NCBI GenBank assembly: GCA_963930655.1
Contig: OZ005610.1
Location: forward strand, 439,001-503,000
Direction: 5' to 3'
DNA length: 64,000 bases
DNA from: Myrica gale
Lineage: Eukaryota; Streptophyta; Magnoliopsida; Fagales; Myricaceae
Shown here piece by piece: positions 1-12,224 of this stretch. Made by a program: the position numbers and the translations under genes. The notes beneath the pieces are model-generated. The model had not been told where the DNA came from. It worked only from the letters and a program-made list of their open reading frames with translations, and searched no databases. Each line of letters begins with the position of its first letter. The first letter of the stretch is position 1.

Positions 1-1994
1 CGGGTTCATTAAATGACGTGACGTTTTCTCAACCATTAGATTTCTCAACTTCTAATCTCATCCGTCCACTCATACACTCACACAATAATTTTTGCCTATA
101 GAATGACGTATAAACTACCCTGCGACTGACTACGAGAGAGAGAGAGAGAGGAATTGTTCCCTTCTTTCTATCCAATCTGGGCACTTTCCCCAAAAAGGCC
201 AAACATTGGGCACTCGTTCTGTCCTAGAATAGAAATAATAATAATAATAAACAATAGATTTTAGGCTTTTTAATACTGGTACTTGGAGTTTGAATTTTTT
301 TTAAAATTGGTCTCTGAATTTTAGTTCGTTCCACAGGGACTGGGCTCTGTTTCTTTTTTTTTTAGGTCTTCCATCAACTGAAGCCTTGAATAGTCAAAAT
401 TGACACATCATAATAAGTTGAATGATTTTTATTTATAGAGATAATATTAAAGCTAGGAAAATATTCACATGTTTAAATTTAAATCTCTACATTTAAAACT
501 TGAATCTTGATAAAGCGATAACCATAATATCATAATCAAATCTTCTCTTAGTTGTTCTATCTTTTTTTCAAATTTTGAGTTCATCCTAATTCAACAGGGA
601 TAACTCGTAGCTTTATGGAATGATTTAAGGCACTTTTTTCTCTGTATTTCATTCTTGTTAGACTTGAGCTGTTCTTACCAAGCACAAATACAAACCAATT
701 ATTTTTCTAATTGGAAGGAGAGGAAAGATCCTGACAAGATTACAAATATATGGAAATCCCTTATACTTTGGTCCCTATAATGAATGGGATGGTCAAGGCC
801 CCAGGGTGAGACCAAATAATTACAGGAAGACAAAAAAAAAAATGAACTGTTTCTGTTCTTCAGACATTATTAGCTCGCCAAAAAAATCAACTTACTTCAG
901 CAGAAAATTCGAACTTATTCAAATAGAGAATCAACCTAACCATTATTGAAATTGGGGTTGTTACACAAGCTTTGAAATTGGGAGGATATATTAGAAAGTT
1001 TCTTACCAAAGCATCGACCGCCAAATGTCGTACTCGATTTCATAAAGTAGCATTGAATATAATTGGTCTAGATGTTTCTTAAAGTTACCTTCTTATTTGG
1101 AATAAATTATACAACACGTTGCTCTTATTGGTGATAAGTTCGAACCTTATATTAAAAGTGCTTGCAGTTAGACTATAGAAGTGAGTAGGGGGAGGACAGA
1201 TCTTCATCGGTCTGGTCATTGGCAGTACTTGCATGAATAATGGTCTTTAGCTGGCTTCAACTTGGCTATTGGTGTCTTGTAAGTCAGAATCAGATGAGTC
1301 AACTAGGTGATTGCTTATCAGTAATGCTGCATCGTCAGAGAACATACATAATGCACAGGACGAAAAGTTGGGGGGAAAACAAAAAGGAGAATTATATTAT
1401 AACTGCAAGTAATTTGCCTCCTTTCTTTGGTTGTGGGTTTTTTTAATGCTCTTTTGGGTAAAAGTTTTACTACTTTGTCAGCGAGTTGAGCCGTCTCCAA
1501 TGGCATTTAGAGAGATGGGGAATGAGATTTACGAGCTTTTGAGTCCACTCCACGCGGTCTTACTAAAAGAACAAAATGGTACAAAGACATTTACGTACGC
1601 ATACATAGATCACACTTTGAACAACTCAAAGGGCAGGGTTGCGTCATATTGGCATGGCTGCTCTCAGTGCCTCGGCCTAGTTCGGAAGTGTCTTAAGAGG
1701 GTTTTGGATGAATAGATGGAGTCGGATTTAATTTCTAGTGTAGCTTTCATCTCTTCGTCTCATGGCTAAACGGTCCTCTTCTCAAAATTGGAACTTTTCA
1801 AACGACTGGGTCTTGGTCCTCACAAACCTTCTAAAGAAACCGCGTTTTTCCTCCTCTTTGGCCCTTTTTGGAACCCCTTTACAGCCTTAAAACTGGCCGA
1901 AGCCTTCATACCAAAATCAGAGACTATGATTTTAGATTTCAGCTTCCTCGTTCTCATCCCACCATGATCTTATCTAAACCCACCGATCATTTCC
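1..1994. other. Intergenic DNA upstream of the receptor kinase gene
   Basis: I see no supported gene here. The stretch is AT-rich with a short GA run near 133-150 and an AAT run near 236-250. Small open frames at 1240-1715 show no domain, conserved motif or codon structure. The last few hundred bases should hold the promoter and 5' UTR of the kinase gene that starts at 1995. I could not pick out a convincing TATA box. Confidence 0.6.
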
Positions 1995-4310
1995 ATGGCT
2001 TTCCAATTTAATCCTTCCAACTTCCTCCTGCTTTTGTTTATACTTTTATCCAGCTTTTCCTTTATTCCATTAGTTTGTTCATTCTCCACTGTATCCATTT
2101 CTGAGACTTCTAATCAGACACTAATCTGTGCATTAACGAAGCCCCCTAACCAACAGGTTTTTCGCCTTAATTGTACTAGTTTCCCTCAAGGAATTCAAAT
2201 CCCAGTGAATCCCAATACCTCTTTTTCGGGGATAGTAGCGGGAAATGGGTTTCTTTGTGCTTTGACGCCGCCATCTTCCTCATCCACTTCCATCATGGGT
2301 TGCTGGAGGTTCTCTGGAAATGGGACTACGAACTATAAGCGGATCTATCGCGGCCCGGCTCTCAAAGAACTCGAGGCTGGGACTTCCCACATTTGTGGCC
2401 TTGTAAACTCGACCAATCGTCTACACTGCTGGCAATGGCACGGATTCAACGCAAGCGCAAACCTTGGTCATAACTTTTCGAGTATCGCTGTGGGAGAGAA
2501 TTTTGTATGTGGGTTATCGGAAATTGGTAAGATTGCTTGCTATGGAAGCAATACTACCAGAATCGTTGGCACCGAGCCTAGCGGGAACTATAACGTGGTT
2601 GCTGCTGGGTTTAGGCATGCTTGCGCCATCTCTTCTGACAACAATAGCTTGGATTGCTGGGGAGATGTGGTGGGTGAAACACCACGTGGGCAGTTCATGT
2701 CACTGGCTTTGGGTGAAAACCGTAGTTGTGCTCTAAGACCTAATCAAACAGTTGTTTGCTGGGGCGAAAATGATTTCAGTCTGCCTCTGAGTTTGCGAGA
2801 GACTTATTTCGTTTCAATTGTAGCAAAGCGCCGAGTTTTCTGTGGCGTTGGGTCGTCCAACTATTCTCTGTATTGTTGGGGCAATGATGTTCTCGATTCA
2901 AGCTTCACGGTGTTTGATGAGGATATCTTGCCAGGGCCGTGTAGAAGGAAATGTCCATGCGGTCCATTGCCAGGGTCTTCTAAAGATTTTTGTGGTCAAG
3001 AACATATATGCATGCCTTGTTTGAGTTTATCTCTCCCTGCACCACTACCACCGCCACAGCCTCAAGAGGAGCGCGGAGGCAATGGTTGGGACAAGAAAAT
3101 GGTGGCTTTCCTAGTGGTTGGGTGCGTGGGTTCGTTGTCTCTGATATCTGTCTGTTGTTTTTTTCTACTCAGACATTGTAAGGGTAGAGGCTGCCGTGTC
3201 CATGACTCTGGCCCGTTGGAAGAGACAGGAACCGTGCCTGTAGACGGTCCACAGGCTGATGGTCAACCAGCTCAACCTCCACCAACAATACCAGTTCTGG
3301 AGAAGAGGTTGAGCCACTTAGTTAGCTTGGGAAATGCAGGTGGCCCATTGGAGGAATTCTCATTGCAAGCGTTACTTGAAGCCACCAACAACTTCTCTGA
3401 AGACCGCAAGATTGGGACGGGTAGCTTTGGCTCCGTCTACCGCGCCAAGCTAGATGATGGCCGACAAATTGCTATCAAGCGGGCTGAGATATCAATGTCT
3501 TCACCCTATGCCACCAGGCGCGAGGAAGACAAGGACAGTGCGTTCCTCAACGAGCTCGAGTCTCTGTCCCGCCTCAACCACAAGAACCTTGTCCGCTTAT
3601 GCGGGTTCTGTGAAGATTGCAACGAGCGCGTATTGGTCTACGAGTACATGCCCAATGGCACCCTCCATGACCATCTCCACAGGCTCCAAAGCTCCCCTTT
3701 ACTCTCCTGGGCTGCACGCATCAAGGTGGCACTGGACGCAGCCAGGGGGATCGAGTACCTACACGTGTATGCTATTCCACCAGTCATACACCGCGACATC
3801 AAGTCCTCAAACATACTATTAGATGCCATGTGGACCGCCAAGGTGTCCGATTTCGGCCTATCCTTGATGGGCCCCTCCGATGACGAGTCGCACCTTTCCT
3901 TACGCGCGGCTGGAACGGTTGGCTACATAGACCCCGAGTACTACAGGCTTCAACAATTGACCACCAAAAGTGATGTTTATAGCTTTGGAGTAGTACTGCT
4001 CGAGATGTTGTCCGGGTACAGAGCAATCCACAAGAATGAGAATGGGGTGCCAAGGAATGTGGTTGATTTTGTGGTACCCTATATCGTCCAGGACGAAATT
4101 CACAGGGTTTTGGACCCAAAAGTTCCACCACCGACCCCATTCGAAATTGAGGCGGTGGCATATGTCGGGTATCTTGCTGTAGATTGTGTAAGTTTAGAAG
4201 GCCGAGATCGCCCACCAATGACAGAGATTGTAAATAGCTTAGAAAGAGCCTTAGGTGCGTGTTTAGCGCACCCAACGCTATCTCGGTCAACGACCGGGTC
4301 TTCCACGTGA
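1995..4310 (+). CDS. CCR4: CRINKLY4-related receptor-like kinase (CCR4/CCR3 type)
   Basis: Intronless 771-residue receptor-like Ser/Thr kinase, expected at the plasma membrane. Seen: a hydrophobic N-terminal signal peptide (about 1-29), then an extracellular part with repeated Cys-Trp motifs (CW, CWG) typical of the seven-bladed CRINKLY/RCC1-like propeller. A Cys-rich juxtamembrane stretch follows, then one membrane span near 368-390. The kinase domain has the glycine loop GTGSFGSV (about 474), the ATP-binding Lys in IAIKRAE (about 495), HRDIKSSN (about 598), DFG (about 619) and GTVGYIDPEYY. All core catalytic motifs are present, so the kinase is probably active. CR4-related kinases are known from epidermal and organ-growth signalling, but the ligand here is unknown. 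The gene is convergent with the adenylate kinase gene downstream. The CCR4 versus CCR3 assignment rests mainly on the conserved neighbour and is less certain than the family. Confidence 0.93.
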   Translation: MAFQFNPSNFLLLLFILLSSFSFIPLVCSFSTVSISETSNQTLICALTKPPNQQVFRLNCTSFPQGIQIPVNPNTSFSGIVAGNGFLCALTPPSSSSTSIMGCWRFSGNGTTNYKRIYRGPALKELEAGTSHICGLVNSTNRLHCWQWHGFNASANLGHNFSSIAVGENFVCGLSEIGKIACYGSNTTRIVGTEPSGNYNVVAAGFRHACAISSDNNSLDCWGDVVGETPRGQFMSLALGENRSCALRPNQTVVCWGENDFSLPLSLRETYFVSIVAKRRVFCGVGSSNYSLYCWGNDVLDSSFTVFDEDILPGPCRRKCPCGPLPGSSKDFCGQEHICMPCLSLSLPAPLPPPQPQEERGGNGWDKKMVAFLVVGCVGSLSLISVCCFFLLRHCKGRGCRVHDSGPLEETGTVPVDGPQADGQPAQPPPTIPVLEKRLSHLVSLGNAGGPLEEFSLQALLEATNNFSEDRKIGTGSFGSVYRAKLDDGRQIAIKRAEISMSSPYATRREEDKDSAFLNELESLSRLNHKNLVRLCGFCEDCNERVLVYEYMPNGTLHDHLHRLQSSPLLSWAARIKVALDAARGIEYLHVYAIPPVIHRDIKSSNILLDAMWTAKVSDFGLSLMGPSDDESHLSLRAAGTVGYIDPEYYRLQQLTTKSDVYSFGVVLLEMLSGYRAIHKNENGVPRNVVDFVVPYIVQDEIHRVLDPKVPPPTPFEIEAVAYVGYLAVDCVSLEGRDRPPMTEIVNSLERALGACLAHPTLSRSTTGSST

Positions 4311-5263
4311 TCACTTTTGTAGAGCAACACATTTTTGTTTATTATACCACATTCAAAACCTCTTTTTCCCCAGTTGTGAATTGGCTTCAGGCGAAAAGTG
4401 TATGATAATTTATGTAACTACCACGAAAGAAGATTTGTATTTAGCCTGATTTTAATAGAAAAAAAGACCCTTGTTTAACCGAGTCTTTGTGTTGCTTGGA
4501 AACCTTAGCTTTGAATTTTATTAGTCAAAGACGAGGTCAAATGGGTGGGAGATATTTGAAATTGGATGGAACCTTTCCAACAAGCCCGCCTCAATCATTA
4601 AAAGGGTAGGACCTTAAGAAATGCTTTCCATGCCCAGCTAAAAATGATGACCGTCTCCGTTCTGCAGATTTTTGTCAAGTTTTCCCTTCTAAGACTTTTT
4701 TGGTCATTGCGTATCACGCGCAGGGGTAAGACTTTGATTTGTCTACAAAGAGCTTTCTCAATTTGTTGCTCAAGTCTATTTAGCGGGGTTGAGTATCTGT
4801 AGGACCTTCTTATCTTGTGTGTTATTTCGCATCACACGCAAGAGACAGACCTCCAACATTGCCCAATTTTAGGTAACAACACCATATACTTCTTAAAAGT
4901 TGTAAGCACTTTATTTCCATGGGAATAGACATCTTTGCATAGAGGGCCAATATGCCAAGTAATTTACAATAATAACCAGCATCGGTTTGAACTTTATGTA
5001 AAGAAGCTGAAATTTTGTTTCAGAAGATGGACAGAGAGAAAATTGTACAAATAAAGCTCGTGGAAGCTTAATTCATACAGCCTTAGTGATGAAAAAAACG
5101 AATCATAATCTCATCAAGACACTTTCTGTTTGGCAGAAATTCTAACATTCCTTCAAACACCTATATACATTATTTCTTATCATATAAATACCTTTTTGGA
5201 TTTATTTAATTTCTTTGGGGTACACTCCATTTTTTGGACAAATGAGGCCAACCAATCCTGCCA
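4311..5263. other. Convergent intergenic region
   Basis: This holds the 3' ends of the receptor kinase (+) and adenylate kinase (-) genes. It is AT-rich with no supported open frame or repeat. Poly(A) signals of both genes must lie here, but none can be assigned with confidence. Confidence 0.6.
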
Positions 5264-8200
5264 CTACCTCTGGTTTGCCGCCAAAGATCCAGAGGCAGCC
5301 TTCTTTTGCTCGAGAAGTTCAGTCAGCGCACCATCAACTTGGGCAAAAACATCCTCCTTGGAAAGGTTTCCATTGATCTGTAAGAAAACAGAAATGGCTT
5401 CCGAGTTTGATTCAATTGTATAAAAATTGTATGAGCCACATGATAAGCACGACTTCAATTTTTTAGGCATTCGACTCTTATCTTTCTTGCAAAGTCATAG
5501 CTGTTTATTGAAGCATATATTCGAAATGTGCTGTCCTTGACAGAGAAGCACATTTCATTGGGAATATTTGTTGCTTTCCAAAAGAAAGGAGGACAATCAA
5601 AGTATGCACAGCAAATTGTTAATGTATGCTTAGCCACAGTACCATAATGACGCAAGACTTGGCCAATATGAGTATATACCAGTGACCCTAAAAGAAAAGA
5701 AGCCATATTTTACAAGTCCTGCAACAAAAAGACCACGAAAATCAACAGGCCTTACCCTCACCTCGTTATCTTTTATCAGTTCATTTTCAAATCAAATGTC
5801 AACAACCCGTCCTTCAGCCAAAATCATTGCCATTTAGTGTCTCCGAGTAGCAGTATTTACCTTCAAATCATATCACAGATCCACCCACCCCCACCCCCAA
5901 ACAGAAACAGCACCACTGTTTAATAAGGTAACTAATACCCAGAATGGAGGAGAAATAAAAAATATGTTGTGCAACGAGTAGCAGACAGACATTGCTCCTA
6001 CTACTAATGCATAATCACTACTTCATCTTCTAGTTGTTCTCAATACTGTTCCCATATGCAATGTAAGCCGATTAAGGCTCCGTTTGCACACTAAAATTTT
6101 ACCCATCCTAAAATTTTAACACAATAAAAAATTACAATATAATCTCTCTCCCCCCATCAAATCACTACTTTTCACTACAAAAAATATAAAAAATTGCCTC
6201 TATTCACTTTTTCATCAACCCCAATACCTAAAATTTTAACAACTCTAAAATTTTACTTCTCAAACACAGCCTAAGCCAGACACAGAGATAAACTCTGTAT
6301 CGATTAGAGAGAGAGAGAGAGAGAGAGAGGAGTGGGGTTTAATATCACTTGCCTTCACTGTTATGTCCTTATACATTGAAAGTACTGCCTCCACATTCTG
6401 ATGATGAGTTTGTAACCGCAGCTTCACCTAAAATAGGCCAAACAACAAACAAAATAAAGTCACATATAATCATGGCAACGTAAAAATCCAAGAGACACAC
6501 AAATCCGATGGAGATTAGACTTAAAAAACATGAAAGAGAGACAACCAAAAAGAAGCAATACGACAGCCAAATAACCCAAAAATATTTGTAGACTAGTTTA
6601 GAACACACCTTTTCCTCTGTATCATCAAACCGTTGGGTAAGCCTGGAAGCGATTTCTTCAGTCTCAGGGGGTGAGTACTTCAAATGGTATATCTTCCCAG
6701 TAACAGGATCTAACCTTCGTCCAACAACTCTCTCGACAAGAGTATCTTCAGCGACCTGAAAATACAGGTGATCATGATTGTTAAAAGCCACCTTAAGTTC
6801 TATATTGATTTCAGCTTGACAACCAGTAAAAAAGAAACTCCTAAGTACTGGAAATTTCAGTCAAATTTCACATCAGTGGGGATGATTATGAGGACCAGCA
6901 AAGCAGGGGGGAAAGAGAGATCCCAAAACTGACGAATCAAGGAAAACAATGAATACTGAACAAATTAGCTAAGAGCCAGTATCAAGATCACCTTTCTCCT
7001 CATCCTATCCAGTGAACTCAATGTATATTGAATTTGAATCGGGTATTAGAAATCCAACAGCATGAAAACAAATCCTTACTTCTAGGAGAATGAAAAGATC
7101 TGGCTCAAACCCAAATTCTTTTAGAGCATTTGCTTGTGATGAGCTCCTTGGGTACCCATCCAAAAGCCAACCACTTTCGTGAGCATCTGGCCTCAATAGA
7201 CGCTCCTTCACCATCTACAGGATCAAAATTAAGGTATAAACAAAAAGAGCATGAGTCTAAGTCTGAGATTATTTGTCCCCACCATCACTACTATTTTGTC
7301 TGGGACTAATTGCCCCTTTTCCATGAATTCTTTTGCTTGCCTTCCATTTTCACTATCAGCTGCAACTTCTGCCCTCAGTAAATCTCCAGCAGCAACATGC
7401 ACCAAGCCATACTGCATATAGGAGGATCACTTCATTCATTCTGTTTTTCTTCACATCCAATTCCAAAATGAGAAAGTCGTGAAATAAGCCAGTACTTACA
7501 CAGAAAATGGCACGAAAGGATGGGGTGAGACAATAAAAGCCTAATGAACTAAAAGAAGAATAAAACAGATGAATTTTTAACTTATCTAGATAACCAACAA
7601 TCATTAATTCAATTTATTTAAAGCCATGATCTATTTCCTCATGAACCAACTGCTAATGTATCCTTGCTAGAGAAAGAGCAGATATTTATCTGAAACTTTC
7701 AGTCTAAACCTCGAGGATTTGGGAAAGTTCAAACTGAGAAGTAGAACAGATGTCTGTGAAATACTCTTCTAGCTGGAGTTACTATTAAACAGCAGCCAGT
7801 CTGGGTACTTAATCCATACAGGAATAATCGGTGTTCTCCAATCAATTGGGAAAGTTCAGCTTTTAGGGTAATCAAATTCCTTTGAATGGCATTCAGAAAA
7901 AAGAAAAAGTGCTTACACGGAACAAATTGTTCCCAATAGTGCCACATTCTGACATTGGTGGGCACACTTTTTACCCTTCCCCACTATATAGCTGTAAACT
8001 AAATCCTTTGTGTAGCAAAGCGCGAGCATGTATCAGGTCTTTGATACAATCTATATTATCCGAGATTTGGAAATCAAGTACATAAAGTCCACCCTCACCA
8101 GAGATTTTCGCTGCAGGTGTTTAAGGGATAGAGAGGTTTAATGTTTTCCAAATGAACAAAACCTTTATTTACAATGGTTCGAACAATTAACTCCAAATAC

Positions 8201-9042
8201 AGGCCATGCTCCGTGAGAAGTGTTCGACTGATCTGGGCTATTGAGAACCAACCCTCTGTTTCATTGACACCTTATTTGCTAGAATTCTAAATTCAAGGTG
8301 TGCTTCAAACTGTATCAATCACTGCCTCTAAATAAACAAAGGAACACTGAGAACGGATCAAGAAAGTGCTCACCTCTACAATATACTCGGAAAATAAACA
8401 GCTAGAGGAGTCTCTAACAGAGGCTTTGATATAATAACTAACTACTCGCACTCACGCGTGCTAATTAACCACTCTGACACGAGCGTGAATACTCCGAGAA
8501 ATGCAATATTATATGCAAAATAAACAAAATTCTTGAGGAAGAAGGAGAGAGAAAGTATACTTAGAAGTTAGAACTAATCGTGAAGTGGGAAAAACAAATT
8601 TACTTTCTGAGTGATGAGCTCGCATTGGGTTCCTTTACCAGAAGCTGGAGCCCCGGATATCATAATCTTGAGGGGCTCTGGCTTCTTAGCAGCTGCCAGT
8701 ACCTGCTCAAAGTCACTCGAATACAGTATCAATCACACATCAAATTCACCGAAATACGCAATTCCAAATGTTATATTTGCAAAAGATTTTGTACACCGAA
8801 CAAAAATGATAGAACAAAGAATTTCAAGCGGAGTGTACCGTGAAAGTAGGAGCATTTGGCAACGGGGTTTGCATGGGACGAGATCGGGTTAGGCTTCTCT
8901 CGAAACGGAGGGAGAGGCAGGTGTCGTTCGAGAGGAATGATACCTGTGAAAATAGAAGCTTTGTGGAGTTTGGGTTATATGAAGAAGAGGAGGAGAGTGA
9001 GGCAGGCTGCGATAACGCGGAGAAATGTATGCTGCACGCCAT
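5264..9042 (-). CDS. AMK2: Plastid adenylate kinase (AMK2-like), 7 exons
   Basis: Adenylate kinase, interconverting ATP + AMP and 2 ADP. Exons by hand, all in frame: 9042-8839, 8702-8604, 7411-7283, 7214-7080, 6755-6609, 6427-6353, 5377-5264, giving 300 residues. Residues 1-68 are Ser-rich and basic, as in a plastid transit peptide. The P-loop GAPASGKGTQ is in exon 2. The AMP-binding and lid regions follow (GDLLRAE, LLDGYPRS, GRRLDP.TGKIYHLKYSPPE, RFDDTEEK). Introns are GT-AG except intron 6, whose donor reads AAG|GCAAGT (GC-AG). Intron 2 is long and is the source of a diverged copy at 12.8-13.7 kb. A MITE and a GA microsatellite lie in intron 6. The 5' end faces the PP1 inhibitor gene about 560 bp away. 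Length and exon order fit the plant AMK2 family. Confidence 0.95.
6076..6271. mobile_element. Tourist-like MITE in adenylate kinase intron 6
   Basis: A 196-bp AT-rich element with imperfect terminal inverted repeats (GGCTCCGTTTG at the left, CAAACACAGCC at the right). It is flanked by the 3-bp duplication TAA at 6073-6075 and 6272-6274. A three-base TAA/TTA target duplication is typical of PIF/Harbinger MITEs. It has no coding capacity. Confidence 0.75.
6306..6329. repeat. (AG)n microsatellite
   Basis: About 12 uninterrupted AG units lie just downstream of exon 6 of the adenylate kinase gene, inside intron 6. On the coding strand this is a CT run. Confidence 0.95.
7465..8034. repeat. Intron-2 segment duplicated at 12.86-13.72 kb
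   Basis: This part of adenylate kinase intron 2 reappears, diverged but colinear and in the same orientation, at about 12856-13717. Matching blocks include the stretch around 7560-7625 (ATAAAACAGATGAATTTTTA onward) and the one around 7950-8030 ending GCGCGAGCATGTATC. This copy lacks the MITE and SINE present in the other and so shows the pre-insertion state. Confidence 0.9.
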
Positions 9043-9118
9043 TTCCTCCCCCTGTATGTCTCAGCCGTGCATCAAGTACATATATACATGTGGAACGGTG
9101 GAACCTACCCCTGGATTG

Positions 9119-9187
9119 TTTTTTTTTTTTTTTTTGGCACCTACCGCTGGATTGGATTTGGATTGGATTGGATTGGATTGGATTGGA
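9119..9187. repeat. Poly-T tract and (GGATT)n pentanucleotide repeat
   Basis: A run of T at about 9119-9135 is followed by about seven near-perfect GGATT units at 9149-9187. They sit just upstream of the adenylate kinase start, in the shared promoter region with the PP1 inhibitor gene. This tract will be length-variable. Confidence 0.95.
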
Positions 9188-9605
9188 TATTCGGGGAGAC
9201 AGGTAAGTCAACCATCGGACAATTTTATGGGCTTTTGCCTATGAACAAAAATCTTATGGGCTTTCACTAAATTGAGCTTCAAACAATAAAATTTATAACT
9301 TGACAGAATACTTTTCGCCTTGGAAATGAGGATCATTAGTAAATGGTTTTTGCATAGAATAACAAAACGTCAAAGCCAAAACTTGTCTATGAAACTTGCG
9401 CTTTCATCTCATAGAAGTAATAATAATAATAACAAAACGTAAAGAAAATCTTTTGAAATCCACGTGTTATTAACTGTAAACCGTAATTTTCGACGAACTT
9501 CGAGAGGCTTCCGAACAACGAATCTACCCGGCAGCATCTTCTTCCTTCATCGTTGTTTACAAGGAGCTTCCCTGATTAGTGATTTCCTGTAGAATACGCA
9601 AAGCC

Positions 9606-9947
9606 ATGTCGAGACCCATGAGCGCCACGGCCAGATCAATCGCCTCCTCGTCCCCCACCGTCACCCGTACCACCACCGTAACCCTAGAGAACCCCGCGGC
9701 CTCCCCATCCTCTCAGCCCCATCGACAACAGCATCAACAGCCGGAAACTCTGGTCCTCCGCCTGAACCCCAAGAAGAAGAAGGTGACTTGGAAAGAGGGC
9801 ACCGTGGACAACGAGTTCATGCAGAAGAAGAGCTCTAAGAAGTGCTGCATCTTCCATAAAGAGAAGTCCTTCGACGAAGATGACAGTGACGAAGACGACG
9901 ACCAACCCCAGAACAATAACCACGGCTGTTGTTCCCGGGATCACTGA
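9606..9947 (+). CDS. INH3: Protein phosphatase 1 regulatory inhibitor-3 (INH3/YPI1 family)
   Basis: Small 113-residue regulator predicted to bind type-1 protein phosphatase catalytic subunits. The defining segment is seen: basic KKKKVTW with the PP1-docking RVxF-type core KVTW (59-62), then KEGTVDNE, KKSSKKCCIFHK (80-85 CCIFHK) and an acidic patch DEDDSDEDDD. This order is characteristic of inhibitor-3/YPI1 proteins. The start chosen is the ATG at 9606, since the longer frame upstream begins with GTG and has no support. The ORF is a single exon in this window. It is transcribed away from the adenylate kinase gene and shares its promoter region. The N-terminal 50 residues are low-complexity Ser/Thr/Pro/Gln, as expected for a disordered inhibitor. 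In yeast and animals this family acts mainly on nuclear PP1. Confidence 0.9.
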   Translation: MSRPMSATARSIASSSPTVTRTTTVTLENPAASPSSQPHRQQHQQPETLVLRLNPKKKKVTWKEGTVDNEFMQKKSSKKCCIFHKEKSFDEDDSDEDDDQPQNNNHGCCSRDH

Positions 9948-12224
9948 TTGCTTTGTAAGTTTCCAATTTTCTGGACTATTCGGAATTGGTGTTTTGTAGG
10001 GTCTTATAGAACAATTCGGATAATGATTTTGATTGGTTAGGGGATTTATCTATTAATCCGTATTAAGTGGACGAAAATTATTGTAATTTTGATTTTGATT
10101 TGCTACCTCAGTGTAATGATTTTTTTTTTCCGTTTTCCTTTGTGAGGATGAAATGTTGGAATTTATTGGTTCTTTTAATTGCTTAGATTAGATTCTGGTC
10201 TGGTCAGGTCTTGATAGAAATTGTTAGGTTTTGATTCTTGTGTATTATTTTCAAGAATCTTAGGAAGGATGGTATTTTTCCCTGCGTCGGAAATCATCCA
10301 ACTGCATCATTCTCTTACATCAGAATTTGGGAATGAGAAACTGCTTTTGTAATGCCCTGGATTGTGACCATTGTGCGGGCATAATCTGAGCCCGTATCGA
10401 TCTGGGCCAGATTTCTACTGGTCCACTTGGGTGTGTCAGCTGATCTTCTTGGGGAGTCAAGCAACAGTAAGGCGAACTTCTCTTCGTCAGGAACTTTTGG
10501 AGTAGTTTTGGCACATATAATTGATAATCTAAATGGGATCCACTGGCAGTATTGGGTGGCAAGATGTATGGAAGTGTGGATACTGTCACCGATCACTGGG
10601 TAACAACACAACAGGAGTTTGGTATGGAGGACGGTGGTGATCAACAGCTCTGGAACCCCAGGCCCCCAGGTGCCATTTTCTTATGACCAAATGAAATAAG
10701 CACCATTACAAGATGAGAACTTTCTTGATGATTACCGAGAGCTATTGATCATAGTTGAGAAATGAAAGGACGATTATATCAGAATATAGATCAGAGTGAG
10801 CTGAGTGGTAGATACTTAATGGAGAATTTTGTTGTTGGTATTTTAATGGAGACAAAAGTCCAGCTATTCTTGACAGACTTTTTTTTTCCCTAAGCTATTC
10901 TTGACAGACTTCAATTAATCTGAATTGCGGCATTTTTCCTAATTGTAACTTATTTTTGTCTCCTAGACAACGAGTTGATTTTTGTATATCCTTGCATTTT
11001 TGTTGTTTCATTGTTTTTGCTGTAACTTCCAGCTCTGCAGTTGCTTTGACAAGGTCTAGGAAACACTTGTGCAAGGTCCCTCCTCAACCATCAAGAACTC
11101 GGATTGTGATTAGGTTTTGAGAACAAATTTGGTTCAAGTGGCTTCCTGACTGAAATCAAACATCTATGTGAACTGAGTAACAGAAAATCGAGGCGAGAAC
11201 TGTACCTTGTGACAGAAAACCAAAGATAGCTGTCAACTACTGATTTGCAGTTGCGTACAGGATGGCCTTGAGTCCCACACAAAAAATTAATCTGTCTTTC
11301 TCTCTCTTCCTATACGTGATTAAATTAAGTTAAATTTTACAAATGCAACTTTTAGTTTGGCCTTTTCAATATTAGATTTGCGTGTGACCCGTTTGTGTCT
11401 CAATTACTGTTCTTAGATCGATCAGTATATCGAAGTCATAGTCTTTGGTTCTCCAACCATCCCATTGGTTTTCCTTCTGCCATCAATTAGTTTCGTTTCT
11501 GCAATGAAACCTGTCAACAGATGACATTAGTTGATTTGTTGTGGATGCTTATGGTTCCTTCAAATGAGCAGTCATGATGCAGGAACTTCATATACTATTA
11601 GCTTTTCTTCTAGAATCTCAATCATTTGAGTGGGACTCCTGTCATCCGTTTGATAAACTTTTAGATTTTGGGTTGGTGTTGAAGATTCCCTGCAGCTGGT
11701 CTTACTGTTTAAGATATGTTTTTACTTTTTAGTAAGTTTGATTGGGTTCGGATGAAGATCCAGTGTTGTCCCGGCAATGAAACCCAGAGTCCCTGGTGCT
11801 CTGGAACTTCTTGACTTCCTGGTGAACAAAATGTTAGGAACTCCAGCAGCTGTCCTTGAGTCTGATCTTTTCTAGTGGTAGTAGGAGGTCCCACTTTCTT
11901 TCCCTCTGCCGGCAACAACACTGTGAGGAAGATTATCAGATAGTAGCTCTTTTGGAAACTTGGATTTGATTGTGGATCCATATGACGATTGAAGATTACG
12001 CTGTTCTTTAAGAATTGTGCTACCTTGTCAATCTTTCCAATTTATCCTGCAATGATTTTCGAGAATCCGAATTAAACCAATTCAACACAACGGGTTTTGT
12101 TTATTAATGAACTGGCATCCTGTTGCATATAATCTATAGGGATCAAGACATGGGAGCCCCAGCACTCCACGTTTTTTGAACATAAAGCATTGGATCACGC
12201 ATATGAGAAATTTGCCGATCTAAC
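9948..12224. other. Gene-poor region after the inhibitor-3 gene
   Basis: No protein domain or known repeat was recognised. The first part must carry the 3' UTR of the inhibitor-3 gene. Short open frames on the minus strand (10315-10644, 11709-11981) look random. Some stretches (10300-10680, 11020-11280) are less AT-rich than average and could be old, unrecognisable insertions or untranslated exons. Confidence 0.4.
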
